Part shown: positions 30,930-41,330 of the stretch, one piece after another
How positions within the stretch are numbered: the stretch's first letter is position 1
Layout: the number at the start of each line of letters is the position of its first letter
The notes under the pieces: generated by a model
Seen by the model: the letters and a program-made list of their open reading frames with translations, nothing else
Told to the model about the DNA's origin: nothing
Databases searched by the model: none
Position numbers and translations under genes: made by a program
NCBI GenBank assembly: GCA_010909165.1
Contig: VJWM01000325.1
Location: 1-64,000, forward strand
Direction of reading: 5' to 3'
Source of the DNA: Anthoceros angustus
Taxonomy: Eukaryota > Streptophyta > Anthocerotopsida > Anthocerotales > Anthocerotaceae
Length of the DNA: 64,000 nt

Positions 30930-33055
30930 TCCAAGCCACCAACTTCAACGTCACCCAACGCACCTGAGAAAGGCGCTGGCTGCGCCGCTCAATGCACAAG
31001 TTCTAGACCTATAACGGCAAACAATCATTGCACGCCATCGTAATGGCGCCGCCTCCAGCCGCCAAAACGACACCACCATTAAGAGGTGTAGTTAGGACAT
31101 TATCCTAAAATGGAATTTATGTATTATGTACGTTCGCGAATCCATGGAGGTTACGGCTGAGAATCGGGCAAATGAAGGGGAACCCTAACTTCTTGTCCGG
31201 GCGTATAAGGTCTTTTCCCCACTGTCACGACGAAGCGGGCTTTACGTCCCCTTCAACTTTGTATGCGTGCGGACTCCTGCGGCGGGAGAAGAGGGAGTGA
31301 TTCAACGCTTGCGGTGGATGCGCGTAGGGCCTTTGAGGATCATCCCCACGCAAGGAAGGAGGTGTTCTTCTCCCCAATTCGTTGCTTTCCTCCTCGCAAA
31401 GTGAGAACTCTAATACGTATGCTTTCAGCTGGTTGATGCGCATCCGCGTTCCTTGTGGCAGGAAATCATGGCATCGGGGAGGGCTCTCCGAAGCAAGAAG
31501 AACCTAGCGGCGCCTACGCTTGAACCACCTTCTGAGATTGTGCGGAAGAAGAAGGCGACTCGAGGCGGACGGAGGAAGTCGCGGATGGCGCGTGCCGCCC
31601 ACAAGGACCGGTGGCCCAGGCCGCAGCATCGCTAGGCGATAAGGATGTGGGTGGGGCGGCGAAGAAATCGAGCTCGGAATTCAGCAAAAGCCGGCAACAC
31701 GGGGAGGCGGGCCACGAAAGACAAGGAGGCTTGAAGGGGAAGAAAGCAACCCGATCCTGTGCCTTCGCCATACAACTTGGAAGAAACTATGCTCATCGGG
31801 CGCGACTAACTCAATCGATGCGATTAATTGTCTAGGGAAGGAGTGGTTTTGCAGGCGGGCGGATGATGACCATATGGACAACAGGCATGGGTTCTGAGGT
31901 TTGGACCAGCTAAGCCAAATCAGCGAGCAAGAGTTGGCTGGGTTGTATGGGCAAGTCTGGATTTGTCATAGCGGAACCGAATTCGAGATCCTCCTTACAA
32001 CAAAGCCACCAACTTCAACGTCGCACGAGAAAGGCGCCCTCAATGCACAAGTTCTAGACCTATAACGGCAAACAATCATTGCACGCCATCGTAATGGCGC
32101 CGCCTCCGCCAAAAGCGACACCACCATTAAGAGGTGTAGTTAGGACATTGTCCTAAAATGGAATTTATGCATTATGTACGTTCGCGAATCCATGGAGGTT
32201 ACGGTGAGAATCGGGCAAATGAAGGGAACCCTAACTTTTGTCCGGGCGTATAAGGTCTTTTCCCCACACTCCACGAGCCGGCTTCGTCCCCTTCAACTTT
32301 TGTATGCGGCGGACTCCTGCGGGCGAGAAGAGGGAGTGATTCAACGCTTGCGGTGGATGCGCGTAGGGCCTTTGAGGATCATCCCCACGCAAGGAGGTGT
32401 TCTTCTCCCCAATCGTTGCTTTCCACCTCAAAGTGAGAACTCTAATCGTATGCTTTCGGTGGTTGATGCGTCCGCGTTCCTTGTGGCGAAATCATGGCAT
32501 CGGGAGGGCTCTCGAGCAAGAAGGACCTAGCGGCGCCTGCTTGAACCACCTTGATTGTGCGGAAGAAAGCAGAAGAAGGCGACTCGAGGCAGGCGACGGA
32601 GGAAGTCGCGGATATGGCGGCTGTCGCGACAAGGACGGTGGCGGCCAGGCGCTGCGGCAACCAGCATCGCTGGAGGCGTGCGGATGTGGGTGGGCGGCGA
32701 AGAAATCGAGCTCGGAATTCAGCAAAAGCCGGCAACACGGGGAGGCGGGCGGGCCACGAAAGACAAGGAGGCTTGAAGGGGAAGAAGAAAGCAACCCGAT
32801 CCTGTGCCTTCGCCATACAACTTGGAAGAAACTATGCTCATCGGGCGCGACTAACTCAATCGATGCGATTAATTGTCTAGGGAAGGAGTGGTTTTGCAGC
32901 GGAGGGTGGATGATCTTGACCATATGGACACATCAATGTGGGTTCTGAGGTTTGGACCAGCTAAGCCAAATCAGCGAGCAAGAGTTGGCTGGGTTGTATG
33001 GGCAAGTCTGGATTTGTCATAGCGGAACCGAATTCGAGATCCTGCTTACAAAAAA
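30930..33055 (+). repeat. Tandem duplication (~1.06 kb x2) containing exon 1 of the methyltransferase element
   Basis: Copy 1 (about 30,935-31,995) and copy 2 (about 32,000-33,060) share the sequence from gccaccaacttcaacgtc to cgaattcgagatcct. Differences are small indels at CG or CNG sites. Each copy has an Arg/Lys-rich reading frame on the plus strand. In copy 1 it starts with ATG at 31,468 (MASGRALRSKKNLAAPTLE) and continues with ATRGGRRKSRMAR, a likely nuclear-targeting N-terminus. Copy 2 has the same start but is more broken. Confidence 0.75.
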
Positions 33056-33599
33056 GCCACACCAACTGGATGAAATTCGCCCGGTGCGGAGGAGTTCAAG
33101 GTTATCACCGTGGGCCTTGGGATGTTCAAGCTTAAGAAGTGTTCCCGGATGTCGACAAGCGCCTTGAGAGGCTAAGCAGAATCAACACGTATGGACGGGT
33201 TGGCTAACATTGTGTTGTGCTTTAACTGCTTTTCATTTCGCTTGTAGATGTAGCGTGAGTTGGCTTATGGGTTTTGTGTGTCAGCAGTGGGAGGGCTTTC
33301 TATAAGCAAGCTGTGCTTTTGTCACGATCTATCGTGGACCACCGGAGAGAAATGAGCATGCGGCGAACAGGCAGCCCTCCCAAAATCACGAGAGGACCTC
33401 TCAGGCAGCTCAGAGGAAGAGGAGCTGGGCCCCGAAGATGAGCATGATGGACCATTGCCCGACATCCTTGGACAATCCGACGAAGATGATGGAAGAAGCG
33501 GGGATGACTTGGAAACCGAGGTTAGAGATGCAGATTAATAATGGATTATGACATGCCTCCTGACTCTATGCTTGTGCCCACAGTCCCTTATAACCCGCC

Positions 33600-33835
33600 A
33601 GCCACAGGCGGGCGCCGGCATGCCGGCGCCCCGACTCCATTCCAGGGTGTGGAGTCCCTGCCAACCCCTCAGCCAGGCATGTGTATGGATGTGGCAGGAG
33701 CAAGGGAAGAGGAGGGGCGCCGGCATGCCGGCGCCCCTACTACGTTGCAGGGTGTGGAGTCCCTCCCAACCCCCCATGCAGGCATGTTTATGGATGTGGC
33801 AGGAGCAAGGAAGGGGCGCGGCATGCGCGCCCTCC
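33600..33835 (+). repeat. Tandem ~105-bp unit carrying perfect GC palindromes
   Basis: Units repeat gtgtggagtccct, atggatgtggcaggagcaag and a palindrome. The palindrome is perfect over 22 bp at 33,610-33,631 and 24 bp at 33,714-33,737, with a degraded one near 33,817-33,830. The unit lies in an open frame, where the palindrome reads as RRHAGAP. Confidence 0.85.
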
Positions 33836-33839
33836 TCCT

Positions 33840-34274
33840 CCTCCAGCGCCACCCTTCTACTATACCGGTGCTATGAGCTATCGACCCGGCCGTTGGATTG
33901 TCGGGAGGGCTGGAGGAAAGGCAAGCAGCGCACCGAGGCAGCCCAACACGACACCCAAGTCCGGATCTGGTAATTTGTTGGCGAACGAGCTAGTCATTTC
34001 CGATACAAGGCGGGATGCGGAAAGAGGAAGCAGTCTTGATGCAAGAGGATCGGCGAGCGAGAGTTTGGAGCCGAACATGGTAAAATACGGAAGAAAGCAA
34101 AGACTACAGAACTATGTCACAGAGGAGACATTCCAGTGCACCTTTCAGCGGATGAAGAGAGGTTGGAATCTTCCTTCCACGAGGAGGACTACCTCACCCG
34201 AATTCGAGATGCAGCATGCGAAGAAGGTGGTCCGAGGTGTCTTTGGTAAGAGAATCTGGCTGCCTCTTATCTAA
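33840..34274 (+). pseudogene. N-terminal region of ParB-like/methyltransferase protein
   Basis: The plus-strand frame from about 33.84 kb reads YRPGRWIVGRAGGKASSAPR, NELVISDTRRDAERGSSLDA, YGRKQRLQNYVTEETFQCTF and so on to 34,274. It is basic and polar with no known domain. It directly precedes the ParB-like segment (34.28 kb), so I take it as the N-terminal part of the same gene. The matching part of the minus-strand relative is at 45.0-44.9 kb (RKPLRATTDASMELLRRRM). Confidence 0.4.
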
Positions 34275-35223
34275 CCCCGGATCGCAGATTCGGCGTGTGG
34301 ATGAAGCGTGGACTAATTATCTGGCTCGCGTGATTGGAAAGGGCCGAGTTGAGGAGGGCGTATTGCCCCTTTTGTGCATGATTGATCCCAAGGAGTGTGA
34401 TGATCTAGAGGACTGGACTGGAAAAAATTCAGGGCAAAGAAATACATCATGGGTGTGTTAGGCGGGAACCACACATTTGCGGCAATGCAACATTTGGCGG
34501 ACATATCACCAGTGAAAGAGCGTTTCAAATGGATAGAGGCACATGTGTATTGTGGGTGACCACGAAATGAGGGTTTTGGCGGATCACAATACAATGTCGA
34601 CAAGCGGCGGAAGATGTCGTTCATAGAGCAAGTAAGATATCTCGAGATGAAGCTTATAGCCAAGCGGGATGGCGTGCATATGTCCATGAATTGGAAGTTC
34701 AACTGTATAAGGTATTGGGTCTTATCGAAGATGATGAAGGACGGGAAGATGATGCCTACAAAGCAGAACAAGGTTGACAGGGGCACATCTTGTGCATAGC
34801 GAAGTTGGAAGGAAGGGTATGGGAGAATGTGGACAAAATTTTTGCAAAGTGGGAGGCTTGTGACTTGCGGAAATAAGAAACATGTGGCGATTGAGCAAAA
34901 GAGCAAAGGCAAGCGGAAAGCGGCGGAAGAAACGAAACAAGTTGAGGTATATTGGTGAAGCCCAAGGAGATGCAGACAAAGCCATGGCGTTGCTTTCAAG
35001 GTATTCTGCGGGGAGGCGCGGCAAATGCTTATTAGTGCCAGAAAGTTCTCACCGGCCTTATGGATTTGAAGGAATGTCGGATGAAATTATATTGCGCAAG
35101 AAATTGCATATCATCCAAGTGGCCATGGCGAAGCACTTAGGATGTTCATCTTTTGAGATGGTGAGGCAAGAGTACCCACAACATTCCACCGAAGTAGTCG
35201 CGAGTTCAGGCTTTCGAGGAAAG
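34259..35223 (+). pseudogene. Exon block A, copy 1: ParB-like domain
   Basis: Frames joined across small indels read RRVDEAWTNYLARVIGKGRV, EEGVLPLLCMIDPKECDDLE, KKYIMGVLGGNHTFAAMQHL, ERFKWIEAHVYCG, then SFIEQVRYL and LEGRVWENVDKIFAKWEACD, and end PYGFEGMSDEIILRKKLHII and KHLGCSSFEMV. GVLGGNH..AAMQ resembles the G-x-H-R/x-A motif of ParB/Srx nuclease-like domains, which in bacterial phage and plasmid proteins often precede N4/N6 DNA methyltransferase domains. The block ends at a GT donor (35,224). Confidence 0.5.
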
Positions 35224-35426
35224 GTATGTTATCATACTCTCTGTTTCTTAGAACTTTATAGTGCAGGCGGGAGGAGGAGGGAGGCGCGGCATGCGCCCTC
35301 CTCCTCCTCCTCCTGTGCAGGCGCCCGGCATGCGCCCGGCATGCGCCCGGCATGCGGCGCTGAGGGGTGGCGCGGCATGCGCCCTCCTCCTCCTGTGCAG
35401 GCGGGAGGAGGAGGGCGCATCTGCGG
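35224..35426 (+). repeat. Palindrome-rich GC/GGAGGA spacer after block A1
   Basis: After the donor gtatgttatcatactctc the sequence turns into ggaggaggg and cctcctcctc tracts with at least six copies of shortened palindromes (gcgcggcatgcgcc, gcccggcatgcg). It is probably intronic in origin. It runs directly into block A2 without the exon-B acceptor. Confidence 0.75.
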
Positions 35427-36370
35427 CTGCCTCTTATCTAACCCCGGATCGCGATTCGGCGTGTGGATGAAGCGTGGACTAATTATCGCGTGATTGGAAA
35501 GGGCCGAGTTGAGGAGGCGTATTGCCCCTTTGTGCATGATTGATCCCAAGGAGTGTGATGATCTAGAGGACTGGTGGAAAAATTCAGGCAAAGAAATACA
35601 TCATGGGTGTGTTAGGCGGGAACCACACATTTGCGGCAATGCAACATTTGGCGGACATATCACCATGAAAGAGCGTTTCAAATGGATAGAGGCACATGTG
35701 TATTGTGGTGACCACGAAATGAGGGTTTTGGCGGATCACAATACAATGTCGACAAGCGGCGGAAGATGTCGTTCATAGAGCAAGTAAGATATCTCGAGAT
35801 GAAGCTTATAGCCAAGCGGGATGGCGTGCATATGTCCATGAATTGGAAGTTCAACTGTATAAGGTATTGGGTCTTATCGAAGATGATGAAGGACGGGAAG
35901 ATGATGCCTACAAAGCAGAACAAGGTTGACAACAGACATCTTGTGCATAGCGAAGTTGGAAGGAAGGGTATGGGAGAATGTGGACAAAATTTTTGCAAAG
36001 TGGGAGGCTTGTGACTTGCGGAAGAAACATGTGGCGGGGAGCAAAAGAGCAAAGGCAAGCGGAAAGCGTGGAAGAAACGAAACAAGTTGAGGTATATTGG
36101 TGAAGCCCAAGGAGATGCAGACAAAGCCATGGCGTTGCTTTCAAGGTATTCTGCGGGGAGGCGGGCAGCAAATGCTTATTAGTGCCAGAAAGTTCTCACC
36201 GGCCTTATGGATTTGAAGGAATGTCGGATGAAATTATATTGCGCAAGAAATTGCATATCATCCAAGTGGCCATGGCGAAGCACTTAGGATGTTCATCTTT
36301 TGAGATGGTGAGGCAAGAGTACCCACAACATTCCACCGAAGTAGTCGCGAGTTCAGGCTTTCGAGGAAAG
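35427..36370 (+). pseudogene. Exon block A, copy 2: ParB-like domain
   Basis: A direct copy of 34,259-35,223 with a period of about 1.17 kb. It contains the same PLL/CMIDPKECDDLEDW, MGVLGGNHTFAAMQ and FKWIEAHVYCGDHEMRVLAD stretches and the same end KHLGCSSFEMVRQEYPQHST. Differences from copy 1 are short indels next to CG or CNG. Confidence 0.6.
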
Positions 36371-36659
36371 GTATGTTATCATACTCTCTGTTTCTTAGAA
36401 CTTTATAGTGCAGGCGGGAGGAGGAGGGAGGCGCGGCATGCGCCCTCCTCCTCCTCACTCCGCTTGGGCGCCCGGCATGCGCCCGGCATGCGCCCGGCAT
36501 GCGCCCGGCATGCGCCCTCCTCCTGTGCAGGCGGGAGGAGGAGGGAGGCGCGGCATGCGGCGCCCACCGGTCTAGATGCAGGCCCTAAGTGCGGGGAGGC
36601 GCGGCATGCCGGCGCCCTCCTCAACATTGACTGTTGACAAGCATCCTGTTTTTGTGCAG
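36371..36659 (+). repeat. Intron-like spacer with palindromes between blocks A2 and B1
   Basis: Donor GGAAAG|GTATGT at 36,371 and acceptor TTTTTGTGCAG ending at 36,659 make a 289-bp GT-AG intron. Its interior holds gcggcatgcgcc-type palindromes, up to four in tandem near 36,470-36,515, and cctcctcctc tracts. Confidence 0.6.
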
Positions 36660-37180
36660 CAACAAAGACATTGAAGTCCTTACCAAGTGCCCGAAAACTT
36701 TCAGGTTCATTTATGAGGTCAACACTTGGAAGGGCTTGGAGGATGAGCGAGCTCGCGATAGAGACATAGAAGAGGATTGTTGCAATTCACATCCCATCGG
36801 AGAAAAAATGCGATGTCAGTTCATGCTCGAGATGTGCGGGATATGCGAGGTTTTGTGAGGAAGAGGAGTTACTCTTTGCTTGTGATGGATGTCCCACGTG
36901 GATTCGAGAAGGGCCCAAAGGATGGAAGGTTTGATATTTGGCAAGTTGGTAATGTTTTGCATTCCTTCCATGACTTGAATCAGCGATTCGGGATGATCAT
37001 AATGCATGGTGTGGAAGATTCACATATTGTGCGAGCCTATGCGGAAGTGGTGCGGAGGGTGGTCTTGTTTCATTTGTGTGGGACAAGACAAATGTCAACA
37101 ACGACAAGGGTGGGTTTGATACGGTGGAGTATGTCACCGTCGGGTGAAGAAAAGCTCGAGTTCGGTGTCATGTTACCTAA
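36660..37180 (+). pseudogene. Exon block B, copy 1: methyltransferase motif IV region
   Basis: Frames read KDIEVLTKCPKTFRFIYEVN, TWKGLEDE, VHARDVRDMRGF, KRSYSLLVMDVPRGFEKGPK, DGRFDIWQVGNVLHSFHDL, FGMIIMHGVEDSHIVRAYAE and VVRRVV. The LLVMDVPRGF stretch sits where beta-class DNA methyltransferases have catalytic motif IV (D/S-P-P-Y/W). The change to DVPRG is unusual. The copy stops near 37,180 where a third block A follows. Confidence 0.5.
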
Positions 37181-37934
37181 TGTTTTGCGGCAATGCAACA
37201 TTTGGCGGACATATCACCGATGAAGAGCGTTTCAAATGGATAGAGGCACATGTGTATTGTGGTGACCACGAAATGAGGGTTTTGGCGGATCACAATACAA
37301 TGTCGACAAGCGGCGGAAGATGTCATTCATAGAGCAAGTAAGATATCTCGAGAGATGAAGCTTATAGCCAAGCGGGATGGCGTGCATATGTCCATGAATT
37401 GGAAGTTCAACGTATAAGGTATTGGGTCTTATCGAAGATGATGAAGGACGGAAGATGATGCCTACAAAGCAGAACAAGGTTGACACAGGCGCACATCTTG
37501 TGCATAGCGAAGTTGGAAGGAAGGGTATGGGAGAATGTGGACAAAATTTTTGCAAAGTGGGAGGCTTGTGACTTTGGAACATAAGAAACATGTGGCGGAG
37601 GATTGAGCAAAAGAGCAAAGGCAAGCGGAAGCGTGGAAGAAACGAAACAAGTTGAGGTATATTGGTGAAGCCCAAGGAGATGCAGACAAAGCCATGGCGT
37701 TGCTTTCAAGGTATTCTGCGGGGAGGCGGGCAGCAAATGCTTATTAGTGCCAGAAAGTTCTCACCGGCCTTATGGATTTGAAGGAATGTCGGATGAAATT
37801 ATATTGCGCAAGAAATTGCATATCATCCAAGTGGCCATGGCGAAGCACTTAGGATGTTCATCTTTTGAGATGGTGAGGCAAGAGTACCCACAACATTCCA
37901 CCGAAGTAGTCGCAGTTCAGGCTTTCGAGGAAAG
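37181..37934 (+). pseudogene. Exon block A, copy 3 (partial)
   Basis: Starts inside block A (gcggcaatgcaacatttggc) and runs to the same donor (GGAAAG|GTATGT at 37,935). It includes HITDEERFKWIEAHVYCGDH and the C-terminal KKLHIIQVAMAKHLGCSSFE frame, which is open to VQAFEER. Confidence 0.55.
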
Positions 37935-38224
37935 GTATGTTATCATACTCTCTTGTTTCTTAGAACTTTATAGTGCAGGCGGGAGGAGGAGGAGGGCGGC
38001 ATGCGCCCTCCTCCTCCTCTGTTGTCCGCTTGGGGGCGCCGGCATGCCGGCGCCCCTGCTGGGCGCCCCGGAGCTGGGGGTGGGCGCCGGCATGCCCCCA
38101 GAGGGGGGAGGAGGAGGCGCCGGCATGCGGCGCCCAGTCTAGATGCCAGGCCCTAAGTGCGGGGAGGCGCCGGCATGCGCCCTCCGCATGACTAATATTG
38201 ACAAGCATCCTGTTTTTTGTGCAG
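37935..38224 (+). repeat. Intron-like spacer with 24-bp perfect palindrome
   Basis: GT-AG spacer between blocks A3 and B2. A 24-bp perfect palindrome centred on GCATGC lies at 38,033-38,056. Weaker copies (ggcgccggcatg..) are near 38,087, 38,117 and 38,167. The acceptor ttttttgtgcag ends at 38,224. Confidence 0.75.
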
Positions 38225-38777
38225 CAACAAAAAGACATTGAAGTCCTTACCAAGTGCCCCGAAAACTTTCAACAGTTCATTTATGAGGTCAACACTTGGA
38301 AGGGCTTGGAGGATGAGCAGCGAGAGTCGCAGACAGAGACATTGAAGAGGGATTGTTGCAATTCACTGTCCCACAGTCGGAGAAAAAAGTACAGTATCAG
38401 ATTCATGCTCGAGATGTGCAGGATATGCGAGGTTTTGTGAGGAAGAGGAGTTACTCTTTGCTTGTGATGGATGTCCCACGTGGATTCGAGAAGGGCCCAA
38501 AGGATGGAAGGTTTGATATTTGGCAAGTTGGTAATGTTTTGCATTCCTTCCATGACTTGTTGAATCAGCGATTCGGGATGATCATAATGCATGGTGTGGA
38601 AGATTCACATATTGTGCGAGCCTATGCGGAAGTGGTGCGGAGGGTGGTCTTGTTTCATTTGTGTGGGACAAGACAAATGTCAACGACAAGGGTGGGTTTG
38701 ATACGGTGGAGTATGTCACCTTTGTCGGGTGAAGAAAAGCTCGAGTTGCGGTCATCATGTTACCTAATGTTTTGCAG
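38225..38777 (+). pseudogene. Exon block B, copy 2: methyltransferase motifs IV-VIII
   Basis: The best-preserved block B. It has QQKDIEVLTKCPENFQQFIY, HARDVQDMRGFVRKRSYSLL, VMDVPRGFEKGPKDGRFD, LNQRFGMIIMHGVEDSHIVR and, in an adjacent frame, VWDKTN followed by GGFDTVEYV. The WDKTN...VEYV..GW order resembles motifs VI-VIII of amino-methyltransferases. A short intron (about 38,728-38,777, acceptor atgttttgcag) probably leads to block C. Confidence 0.55.
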
Positions 38778-39227
38778 GGCACTTTCAATAATGGTCGGTC
38801 GGTGATTGCCCACCATACAGTTGTGAAAAAGCTGGTTTATCATTCACTTGACAAACTTGTTGTCTGTCCCTACCAGCGGCCTTTAGGTTTGATGATGAAG
38901 CTTATCAAGACATTCTCCAAGGAAGGGGACTGGATATTGGATGCATGTGCAGGTAGTGGGTCATCTTTAATGGCTGCCTTGTTGTCTGGCCGAAATTGTA
39001 TTTCTATCGAGGCAGACAAGAGGTGTGCAGAATTCATTCCACAGCGTGTACATGGATATGAAGTACTGCCGGATGCGGAGGAGGAGCTGACACATGAGCC
39101 GCATCGTCGTGGTCCATCTCAATTCTGGGCCAAGGAGGTTTGCGTCAGCGAGAAGGATATTGGGAAGGCTCAAATTGTGCCTCTAGGGTCGAAGCGAATG
39201 AAAGAAGGTGGAGACCACAGCCGATGA
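38778..39227 (+). CDS. Exon block C, copy 1: beta-class DNA methyltransferase, SAM-binding part
   Basis: An intact C-terminal frame of 149 codons starting GTFNNGRSVIAHHTVVKKLV and including VCPYQRPLGLMMKLIKTF (motif X-like), GDWILDACAGSGSSLMAAL (motif I, SAM binding) and SGRNCISIEADKRCAEFIPQ (motif II with acidic E-D). It ends with FWAKEVCVSEKDIGKAQ and a basic tail. Motif IV lies upstream in block B, so the order IV-VIII-X-I-II matches the beta class of bacterial N6-adenine and N4-cytosine methyltransferases. This is the clearest evidence that the array encodes a DNA methyltransferase. Confidence 0.7.
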   Translation, partial: GTFNNGRSVIAHHTVVKKLVYHSLDKLVVCPYQRPLGLMMKLIKTFSKEGDWILDACAGSGSSLMAALLSGRNCISIEADKRCAEFIPQRVHGYEVLPDAEEELTHEPHRRGPSQFWAKEVCVSEKDIGKAQIVPLGSKRMKEGGDHSR

Positions 39228-39595
39228 GGGGCACAGACACTAGAGGTCAGATGGCACATGCCTCCGGGTTGACGGGAAGGAAGACGACGACGCCAGCGGC
39301 GATGATGGTATTGACTCTTTCGGAGAGATGAAGAGCGTCGAGAAACGCCACCGTAGTTCACGATAGTGAAGCCGGTTTGTGTGCGCTTGAATCTGATCGA
39401 ACTTCCTTAGGTGGCTAGAACGTTTTCCTTGTCGTAATCGGCGTATGGGCCGTTGTCTTTGGAGTGGATGACACGCCGGATCTTCTAGTAGCAAGTTGTT
39501 CTGTCCGCCATGAGGCCGCTTTTGAATACATCCGAGACGCACTCTACTTATAATCGAGCATTGCCGCTTGTCCGCAAGCATCCTGTTTTGTGCAG
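39228..39595 (+). other. 3' region of the methyltransferase gene, first copy
   Basis: A sequence without coding signal that recurs after block C copy 2 (about 40,530-40,905). It ends at gcttgtccgcaagcatcctg, where block B starts again, marking the ~1.38-kb tandem unit. Confidence 0.5.
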
Positions 39596-40905
39596 CAACA
39601 AAGACATTGAAGTCCTTACCAAGTGCCCGAAAACTTTCAGGTTCATTTATGAGGTCAACACTTGGAAGGGCTTGGAGGATGACGGCCATGAGATAGAGAC
39701 ATTAGAAGATTGTTGCAATTCACATCCCGTCGGAGAAAAAGACGATGTCAGTTCATGCTCGAGATATGGGATATGCGAGGTTTTGTGAGGAAGAGGAGTT
39801 ACTCTTTGCTTGTGATGGATGTCCACGTGGATTCGAGAAGGGCCCAAAGGATGGAAGGTTTGATATTTGGCAAGTTGGTAATGTTTTGCATTCCTTCCAT
39901 GACTTGTTGAATCAGCGATTCGGGATGATCATAATGCATGGTGTGGAAGATTCACATATTGTGCGAGCCTATGCGGAAGTGGTGCGGAGGGTGGTCTTGT
40001 TTCATTTGTGTGGGACAAGACAAATGTCAACAACGACAAGGGTGGGTTTGATACGGTGGAGTATGTCCTTGTCGGGTGGGGAAATTTGAAGAAAAGCTTC
40101 GGTCATCATGTTACCTAATGTTTTTGAGGCACTTTCAATAATGGTCGGTCGGTGATTGCCCACCATACGATTGTGAAAAAGCTGGTTTATCATTCACTTG
40201 ACAAACTTGTTGTATCCCTACCTGACCTTTAGGTTTGATGATGAAGCTTATCAAGACATTCTCAAGGAAGGGGGATATTGGATGCATGTGCGGTAGTGGG
40301 TCATCTTTAATGGCTGCCTTGTTGTCGGCGAAATTGTATTTCTATCGAGGCGGAAGAGGTGTCGAAATTCATTCCACAGCGTGTACATGGATATGAAATC
40401 TTCGGATGCGGAGGAGGAGGCGACACATGAGCCGCATCGTGGTGGTCCATCTCAATTAGGCCAAGGAGGTTTGCGTCGTGAGAAGGATATTGGGAAGGCT
40501 CAAATTGTGCCTCTAGGCGAATGAAAGAAAGGTGGAGACCACATCGATGAGGGCAGACACTAGTGTATGGCACCTGACCTCACGAAGTTGACGGGAAGGA
40601 AGGCAGCAGCGCCCGGCGATGATGGCGTGACTCTTTCGGAGGCAGATGAAGAGCGTCGAGAAAGCGTCCGTAGTTCACGATAGTGAAGCCGGTTTGTGTG
40701 CGGTTGAATCTTCGGACCTGAACTTCCTTAGGTGGCTAGAACGTTTTCCTGTTCGTACCTTTGTATCGTATGGGCGTTGTCTTTGGAGTGGATGACACGC
40801 GGATCTTCTAGTAACAAGTTGTTACGTATGCGGCCATGAGGCGTTTTGAATACATCGGCGGACGCACTCTACTTATAAGCGAGCATTGCCGCTTGTCCAC
40901 AAGCA
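39596..40905 (+). pseudogene. Blocks B and C, further copy, degraded
   Basis: A direct repeat of 38,225-39,590. It reads DIEVLTKCPKTFRFIYEVNT, then VDSRRAQRMEG-like shifted frames, FGMIIMHGVEDSHIVRAYAE, VWDKTNVNNDKGGFDTVEYV and LVGWGNLKKSFGHHV, which supports the motif VI-VIII reading. The SAM-binding part (about 40,240-40,400) is split by deletions at CG or CNG sites. The 3' region follows to about 40,905. Confidence 0.55.
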
Positions 40906-41330
40906 TCCACGCACCTTGGCACCTTCATTGTGCACTTTGGACACGAATTCAAATCTCAAGCACAATGATTGCTGGCACGCATGTGCTCAAGAGACGTGTT
41001 TGGAGTGAATTAGTAATCGTATGAAAAGTACCTGTATAATTTTTCCATAACCGGCGTACATTATTCCGCCGGTATGAATATTATCGTGTTAAGAATATCT
41101 GCAGGGTTCTGGCTGGTGTGAACCTTGACAAGTTGGACCCTCAACAGAGTCCGCGCAATATCGGCGGATTCTTGAAAGCCTCTTTTGCGCTTTGGGCGGA
41201 GGTTGCCACCCCTTTCTCATATCATGCAAAACACGTGTTTTAAAGAGATGTGCTTAATGGCGAGTTCCACTTAGAACAATGTAAGTAAAATCGAGGTTTT
41301 TCCATGTATGCACACTTTTGTTTGATGCGT
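40906..41330. other. Junction between the two inverted methyltransferase arrays
   Basis: No coding signal was found. It separates the plus-strand array from its diverged minus-strand relative, so the two genes face each other tail to tail here. Confidence 0.4.
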
